Source: Gigantopelta aegis (taxonomy: Eukaryota > Mollusca > Gastropoda > Neomphalida > Peltospiridae). Taken from it: DNA of 64,000 nt. Shown one piece after another: positions 59,386-64,000 of the stretch; the stretch's first letter is position 1, and each line of letters opens with the position of its first letter. The notes below the pieces were generated by a model that searched no databases, had not been told where the DNA came from, and saw only the letters and a program-made list of their open reading frames with translations. The stretch lies in assembly GCF_016097555.1 (NCBI RefSeq), contig NW_024532777.1, forward strand, positions 61,559 through 125,558, written 5' to 3'. The translations under genes and the position numbers were made by a program.

Positions 59386-61070
59386 AATTGACTATTAAAT
59401 AGTTGGTTGTTTTAACTGATATATCATTTAGGTTTCATACATGCCTACAAATATGTGTTAACAACATATGGTATTTTGATTACTGATACTATGGAATTTA
59501 CAGTTTATATAGTAATAAATAATATCTGGTCTAGCTATTTATAAAATCATCATGGTTTTAACAATTATATATTAGTAATCAAAACAATATAATTTTTACT
59601 GATTTGTATCAGTAAATTTAGCTAGTATGAATCAGCTTCTACCCATTTTCTGGACCATGTGGACTTTATTAATCAATTAATTATTTATGTACTCATGAAT
59701 AAATAATATCATGAGCTTATTCAGATAATCTGAGAGTTCAGATTAAAGTTCATATATATGAGCATTCATTGTAACATGTCCAAAATAATTTTATTATAGT
59801 AGTATAAAGAAAGAACAACACACATAATTTGTGCTTTATTCAAAATGCAAGTGTCTGATCATTTTATAATACTAACCTTGTAGTTTTATATCCTGTTTGT
59901 GTAAGATCATCACATGTAAGATCTAGTGAGATATCACATTTCTTTTGACTTCTTCAACCATATCTTGACATAACTTTTGAGCAGCTAATTTAGTAGGACC
60001 TCTTTCACTGTAGAGACATTGTAAGAAAAGTTGACAATGTTCCTGTAACTTTGAAATATTGTTTACTAAATTCATTCCACTTTCAAATTCACCAATTACA
60101 TTGTAAACAGTTGGAGAATCTCGGACTGATTTGACTTATCAGTCCTTTAGAATACATTGCTGCAGAAACTCGTGATAAACATCTACTTAATGGTTACTTA
60201 AGTCAGCAAAATGACTTTGTCAGTACACTCTTCAATATTTTATGAACTTCATCATTTTCTGTAGCATTGGCATTTGCTATGTTACTAGAAAGATCTACAG
60301 AGTTACCACAGTAAAGGCTTCTAGCTTGGTCATTTGTTCCTTCTGTATGTCTTTCTATTTGCCCTGTTAAAGAAGGAAAGGACTATCAAAGCCATTTCCA
60401 CCACTTTCTGAGAGTAAAATTTCCATGTCTACTATATATTTTACTAATATATTACACTACATTGATAATTTATATATATTGAACTATACATTTTACATAC
60501 CTTCATTTTTAATATCTAGTTGTTCTTCTCAGTGTAATAGCAACATCCTTATCACCACAACTTTCAACAGCTGAAATAAGTTCTTCCCAAGAGGGAGCAG
60601 TACCATTTGTATTCCACCATTGTAAACCTTCCTCTAGAGCAGAGTGAAAATCTTGATCAGTGCTGGCCATCGTCTTGAGTCTTCTCTCTCTTCCAGTGAC
60701 ACACCTAAAAGACTAATGAGTTTTAGTCCATTTTTCTTCAATGATAAAACCACTCTTAGCAAGAAGTCTTAGAGCATTATTTGATGTCAATTCTATTAAA
60801 ATAAATAAGACATCAGTTATATAGGTGTGTTAATGTTTACTGACCTGTTTTAGGTCCAGGGTTGAGTTCAATATCTCCTGATAAAATGAGGAGAAGTACG
60901 AGAAACAAAACTAGAGAGAATATCAAAGTACCACCACCCTCATCTCCTGATGTCAATAGTAACTTCATCCATCCAGGGATATAGTGTAGAAGGAGTCTTT
61001 TAGTAGTATATGGTATATGATGACAATACCATAACCCAATGCTAGCTCTCCATTGACACGTATCAATCAT
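54271..61070 (-). CDS. Unit G gene: 2A-Death-helical-preANK(type II)-ankyrin protein (best-preserved copy)
   Basis: Exon 1 60845-61070, exon 2 60501-60792, exon 3 59877-60363, exon 4 54271 to about 58919. Exon 4 follows TTTATGTAG and codes GINNQEVTVSPDYPVAEKIK, type II module MEPLELIDISDYLGEYFRIE, LWPYYSYLDVEVLEVIVDND, CTYKQHLEEFKQSTTLEKFK, IRVEEGSIYVTLLVPRSRLD, LLVGIFELTIDDQPILKEKD. Ankyrins: NIDYQNEEG start, IEMLLDKQPENQKSSLVVTA, N-cap, about 21 variable repeats, C-cap, tail TSSETMTTPTSSLITSELRN and NKKQTKKKRSPNFKSTF stop. Only a handful of indels interrupt it. Likely a cytosolic Death-ankyrin signalling protein released from its leader by 2A skipping (inference). Confidence 0.75.
55075..57170 (-). 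repeat. Unit G variable ankyrin array, about 21 repeats
   Basis: 99-bp repeats with the linkers NIQDEGGVTALM, NIQSEEGKTPLM and NIQNNNGLTALM alternating, for example MIASHNGHTQVVELLLKDNA. A QENTDVNVQ/KKTTNV pair near 56750-56960 matches the marker pair of unit B, so the ancestral array predates the split of types I and II. Confidence 0.8.
58084..58919 (-). CDS. Unit G exon 4 start: type II pre-ankyrin module
   Basis: About 270 residues in nearly open frame. First part helical (DVTDIPKLFQQLWPYYSYLD; NDDFLIDERIQKDMCTYKQH; NPEVTSIICEVVIKLNREWG), second part probably alpha/beta (RVEEGSIYVTLLVPRSRLDF; EFALLVGIFELTIDDQPIL). Length and order match the type I module of B, D and E, including the GS...V motif followed by a helix and L.GIF.LTI, yet identity is low. 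So it is the same domain in a diverged version. No database name known to me. Confidence 0.7.
58920..59876. other. Unit G intron 3 with GGCATTTATTC repeats and long (AT)n
   Basis: Non-coding. At 59146-59255 the motif ggcatttattcaagg/ggtgggcatttatt recurs about four times at 20-30 bp spacing, a dispersed repeat also present in intron 3 of unit F (50805-50895). At 59270-59390 there is a long (AT)n microsatellite. Neither is found in the intron of unit C, which holds a MITE-like element instead. Confidence 0.6.
59877..60363 (-). CDS. Unit G exon 3: helical domain of unknown family
   Basis: Acceptor TTTAACAG above 60363, donor CTACAAG/GTTAGT at 59877. Codes GQIERHTEGTNDQARSL, NIANANATENDEVHKILKSV, SAAMYSKRLISQ, SVRDSPTVYNVIGEFESGMN, KLQEHCQLFLQCLYSERGP, KLAAQKLCQDMVEEVKRNVI region. 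Helical, with a conserved Cys-rich QEHCQLFLQC stretch. Unnamed; absent from unit E only. Confidence 0.65.
60501..60792 (-). CDS. Unit G exon 2: Death domain
   Basis: Acceptor TTTTAATAG above 60792, donor GAAG/GTATGT at 60501. Reads ELTSNNALRLLAKSGFIIEE, KWTKTHxSF-region, RRLKTMASTDQDFHSALEEG, LQWWNTNGTAPSWEELISAV, ESCGDKDVAITLRRTTRY (paralogues LRGQLDIKDE). Hydrophobic core positions and both Trp clusters of the family are kept. One indel lies near 60690 and one at 60527. Confidence 0.72.
60845..61070 (-). CDS. Unit G exon 1: intact hydrophobic leader with 2A motif
   Basis: Open from ATG (61068-61070): MIDTCQWRASIGLWYCHHIP, then a small local shift (KRLLLHYIPGW where F has KKTPSTTDTPGW), then MKLLLTSGDEGGGTLIFSLV, LFLVLLLILSGDIELNPGP and KT at donor ACAG/GTCAGT. 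With F it proves the leader-2A reading frame. The N-terminal 44 residues before the hydrophobic helix are longer than a usual signal peptide n-region, so a signal-anchor helix is possible. Confidence 0.85.
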
Positions 61071-61579
61071 AATGATCTAGAAACTATTCCTAGCAAATGA
61101 TCACTTAGTTGTCTGTGTCCTGTACTCTTGTGTTCTATTTCCTGTAGAGTAATTTTCTGTATATTTTGACCATATGGTGGGTTGCTTATAATAAATAGTA
61201 CTGTGAAGGTTATTATTAATATCATGTGATGTGTGTCATGTGATGTGTTTCATGTGAATGAAGAAATGTTATAAATTTTGATCAACTCCTCAACTGTTTT
61301 TGCTATATATAATTATGATCTAGACTTGTTAGTGAGTATAAGTCAAGACTATAAATTGATCTTATCCCCCGACATCTTTTTGTACTGTTAAATAATATAA
61401 TCATAGTCATCTACCTGTCATCTACTGTCAGTACATAGCATTGATAGTAGGCCACATAGTAAAGCATTAAGTTTTAAATAACGACAAAAAATAAAAAAAA
61501 CAGATCCTGTTGTTTTATATGGTTACTATGGTTACTATGTAGTATTGCATTAGCGTGTCAGGAAAATTGTTCATTTTAG
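61071..61579. promoter_or_regulatory. Shared 5' region between unit G (minus) and coiled-coil gene copy 3 (plus)
   Basis: Matches 17322-17874 along most of its length (gaaactattcctagcaaatg; cagtaagactacagtacgtg at the plus exon). Contains tcatgtgatgtgt repeats near 61220-61255. Candidate bidirectional promoter; no specific element can be assigned. Confidence 0.45.
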
Positions 61580-62860
61580 ACCAGTAAGACTACAGTACGT
61601 GTGAGAGAGAAGGTGATTGAAGATCAAACTTCAACTATCAAACAATAAAAGAGGTGGGTACTTTCTATATCATTGTTAGAAACTAATTTAACCAATTAAT
61701 TGATTAACTATTTATATTCTATATAATAACTATAGTTCTTATCACAGTTACTATGCAGGGAATTATGATAAGTAACTAAGCAATGTATGTATAATATATA
61801 TATATATATATATATTATACTGAAGTATCTAAGTCTGTTGAAGAGTGCTCGATGTCGTTTAGACAGAGGGGGGGAGGGCGGTTAGAACAGAATTAAAGGA
61901 CAAAAGAAAAAGAGACTGTCTGACGATCGCATAACGCGTGAAACTCGGAGTAACAGCAACACAGTGAGAGCTCTGTCTTTTGTCCTTTAATTCTGGTTCT
62001 ATATATATATTATATCTTTGTTATTATATCCATTATTGTATTGTATTGATAGGAAATAACCACTTTAAAAGCTGAGCTCTCGTCAACCAGTCTGACTGGT
62101 TAAACAAACTTGATGTACTACATAATGATTTAGAGCAGGAACAATCATGTAGACAAGATCTTAATGAACAACTTGATATTATTACTGAACAAAAAATGAA
62201 ATGTGAACAACAGATATATGAGAGTAAAGAAAATGAAAAGAAATGGAAAGAAAAATATAGGTATCACCGGTATGTCTGTCTGTCTGTATGTCTGTATGTC
62301 TGTCTGTCTGTCTTGTATGTATGTATGTGTTGTGTGTGTGTATGTATTCTTCATCTTTCTCTCTCTGTCTAGTAAATAAAGGGACAATGGGAGGAGAGAG
62401 TGGGATTAATAGCTAGTCTAGAGAACAGTGTACACCAGTACACAAGAGAAAGCTAAACAACGTGAACAAGATTTGATAAAAAGAGAGAGATCAATCTATT
62501 TTCAGAATCAAAGTATGTGAAACTATATTGATCATTTTAATCTATCATCATCTGTCCATTCATCATGTATTCATTCATCCATCCATTTATCCATCCACTA
62601 GACAAATCTCTTGAGCAGTTACAACAAGTCAGATATCTTTAAATAATCATTTAACAAAATCAAGAAGTTGATAGAAGAGAGAGTTAGCCAGGCACTAGAG
62701 ATAAAGACATTGAAATATTAGAAGCTCATAGAAAAGTGGCAACAGTTGAAAGAAGAAATGAGACAAGTATTAACGAGACAGCTAAAGAAAGGAAAGCTAT
62801 GGAGGGCAAGTTTCAACGACTATCAAAAACATTCATGATTTGCAGAAAGAATTGACCTAT
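61580..62860 (+). CDS. Coiled-coil protein gene, copy 3
   Basis: Exons near 61580-61653, 62053-62260, 62373-62512 and 62602-62860, matching copies 1 and 2. Exon 2 is the cleanest of the three copies: SDWLNKLDVLHNDLEQEQSC, QDLNEQLDIITEQKMKCEQQ, IYESKENEKKWKEKY. The stop seen in copy 1 (ttgacctaaaa) reads ttgacctatata here, one base changed or lost, so the frame end is uncertain. Function unknown; extended coiled coil. Confidence 0.5.
61884..62000. mobile_element. Short MITE-like element with 24-bp inverted repeats
   Basis: Left end AGAACAGAATTAAAGGACAA (continuing AAGA) and right end, read on the other strand, AGAACCAGAATTAAAGGACA (continuing AAAGA). The element is about 117 bp, GC-richer in its core (gacgatcgcataacgcgtg) than its surroundings, and sits in a TATATA tract in intron 1 of coiled-coil copy 3. 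It is absent from copies 1 and 2. A G-rich stretch (gggggggagggcgg, about 61868-61881) adjoins it on the left and may belong to a larger insertion. Confidence 0.55.
62270..62345. repeat. TGTC/TGTA microsatellite in an intron
   Basis: Short tetranucleotide tract in intron 2 of coiled-coil copy 3, in the same position as 18575-18668 and 41211-41400 but shorter. Confidence 0.85.
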
Positions 62861-63015
62861 ATATTGTACCGTGATTTTCTAATTATATGAAATAAGTAAT
62901 TAATATTGAAATTAAAAGGTTAATTTCAGTTCCTGTCCTAAAATGATGTTACAATAGGAGATAGTGGGTTTAGTTATTATTTTGTTTAGAATTCAATCAT
63001 TCTCCTTTAGTTATA

Positions 63016-64000
63016 ATGGATCACGTCCGTGAAGTGATTATCAGATTACAGCTGCTGAATCAGGTGACCATGATATGATAAAAAATCTACAAATATATCG
63101 GGCCGTATTGATTGCATTGATGAAGAGGGGTCTACCCTCTGATGTATGCAGCAGCCAATGGACACGAGAAAGGTAAACACGACTCCTCCTTCCAAATGCG
63201 TCTAGTCGACCAACCTAATCACTACAGATAGGACAGCATTACTACAAGCTTGTGTTACGGGAATCAGAAGTGGTCTACATCTACTACAAACATGGCGCTA
63301 ATATTAACCTTGGTAAACAGTGGTTTTTTAACTGTCGTTTCAAGATTTTAGACGGGTGCGGGCAAGTTGGGGGGGCAAAAAAACCATAATGGCAAGTGGG
63401 GTGGAGGATATGTGATAAGTTTAACGGGATCTAACTTAATACGTCTTTACAAAAGTTGGACAATCTATGTTACAACTAACAATTGTCCCTGTTGTGAGGA
63501 TGTTACAATTTAACTTTTATTTCTTTCAAAGGCAAACAAATAAATAAAGATTACAAAAAGAGGAAGATCGAACAAACAACTTGAAATTTGAGGAACAAAA
63601 TACAAAATTAGAGAAAGCAAAACCAATTTTAAATGATAGTATTGTTTTATTTGAAGTATTAGAGCAGTTATCCCAAACCAAAAACATTATATAGATATTT
63701 TATTTTCAAGGTGAGAAATACAGAGTTTGAATCAGCTTGCTATTGAGTGAGGGTTGTTTTCAAAAGGGGTAAAAAAATTACAACAAAAACTTCAAGAATA
63801 CAAGGGCGGCTTACTAAGAACAAGGCCCGTAAGAGTCATTATTTCATGGATATGGTACTTGTATTGTTTTAGCAAGAATGGCTGAAACCCTCCTGTACGA
63901 AGTACGTGAGATTTGGAGAAGGGATTTGAAAGGAGAAAAGAGATAGCAAATATACAAACAAAGAAAGGTCAATAAAATCTTTTTTACTTCGATTGTGATT
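63016..64000 (+). CDS. ANKS6-like ankyrin/coiled-coil gene, copy 3 (partial, right edge of window)
   Basis: ATG at 63016 opens MDHVREVI (the following TAA/ESGDHDMIKN is shifted by an 8-base insertion). Readable: GRIDCIDEEGS, DVCSSQWTRER (shifted), RWTALLQACVTGIR-region. This copy gives the best start for the family. Beyond about 63320 tens of bases are missing relative to copies 1 and 2 (the GTTPLVAACQGG repeat is gone) and indels become very frequent. Coiled-coil exon traces continue to 64000. The gene may be complete beyond the window. Confidence 0.5.

Overview
The window is eukaryotic, AT-rich genomic DNA from an invertebrate animal. The coding signal is spread over spliced exons with GT/AG borders, and there is no bacterial operon structure. 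The mix of a 2A-like ribosome-skipping leader, Death domains and large ankyrin (ANK) arrays, with short introns and heavy tandem duplication, fits a demosponge such as an Amphimedon-like genome. That taxonomic call is inference; no marker gene fixes it.

The minus strand carries a tandem family of seven paralogous units: A (1-985, cut by the window edge), B (2436-17321), C (21839-27200), D (28759-34954), E (36504-40260), F (44563-52720) and G (54271-61070). The full transcript order, read from high to low coordinates, is: (1) a leader exon coding about 75 residues that ends in a hydrophobic helix plus a 2A motif (LILSGDIELNPGP); (2) a Death-domain exon; (3) a helical exon of unknown family; (4) one very long exon with an unnamed pre-ankyrin module, conserved N-cap ankyrins, a variable array of 99-bp (33-residue) ankyrin repeats, conserved C-cap ankyrins and a Ser/Thr-rich basic tail. 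The variable array holds about 102 repeats in B, 33 in F, 21 in G, 11 in E, 10 in D and 8 in C. Exon 4 comes in two versions (type I in B, D, E; type II in C, F, G). Unit E has lost exons 1-3 and carries a different Death-like exon.

The plus strand carries three copies (about 17875-21251, 40833-43981, 61580-64000) of a gene pair next to units B, E and G: a coiled-coil protein, then an ankyrin/coiled-coil protein resembling ANKS6. The first two copies stop at the same splice donor, so they look like truncated passengers of segmental duplication. Shared intergenic blocks of about 1.5 kb, a conserved promoter-side hairpin, TGTA/TGTC microsatellites, (AT)n tracts and at least two MITE-like elements fill the rest.

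Reading frames are broken by very many 1-2 nt indels, mostly in homopolymers, while the 99-bp register and protein similarity stay intact on both sides. This looks more like unpolished long-read sequence than decay, but real pseudogenes cannot be excluded. Unit G is the cleanest copy. The working hypothesis is a clustered family of cytosolic Death-ankyrin receptors or adaptors whose secretory leader is detached, or sometimes kept, by 2A recoding.
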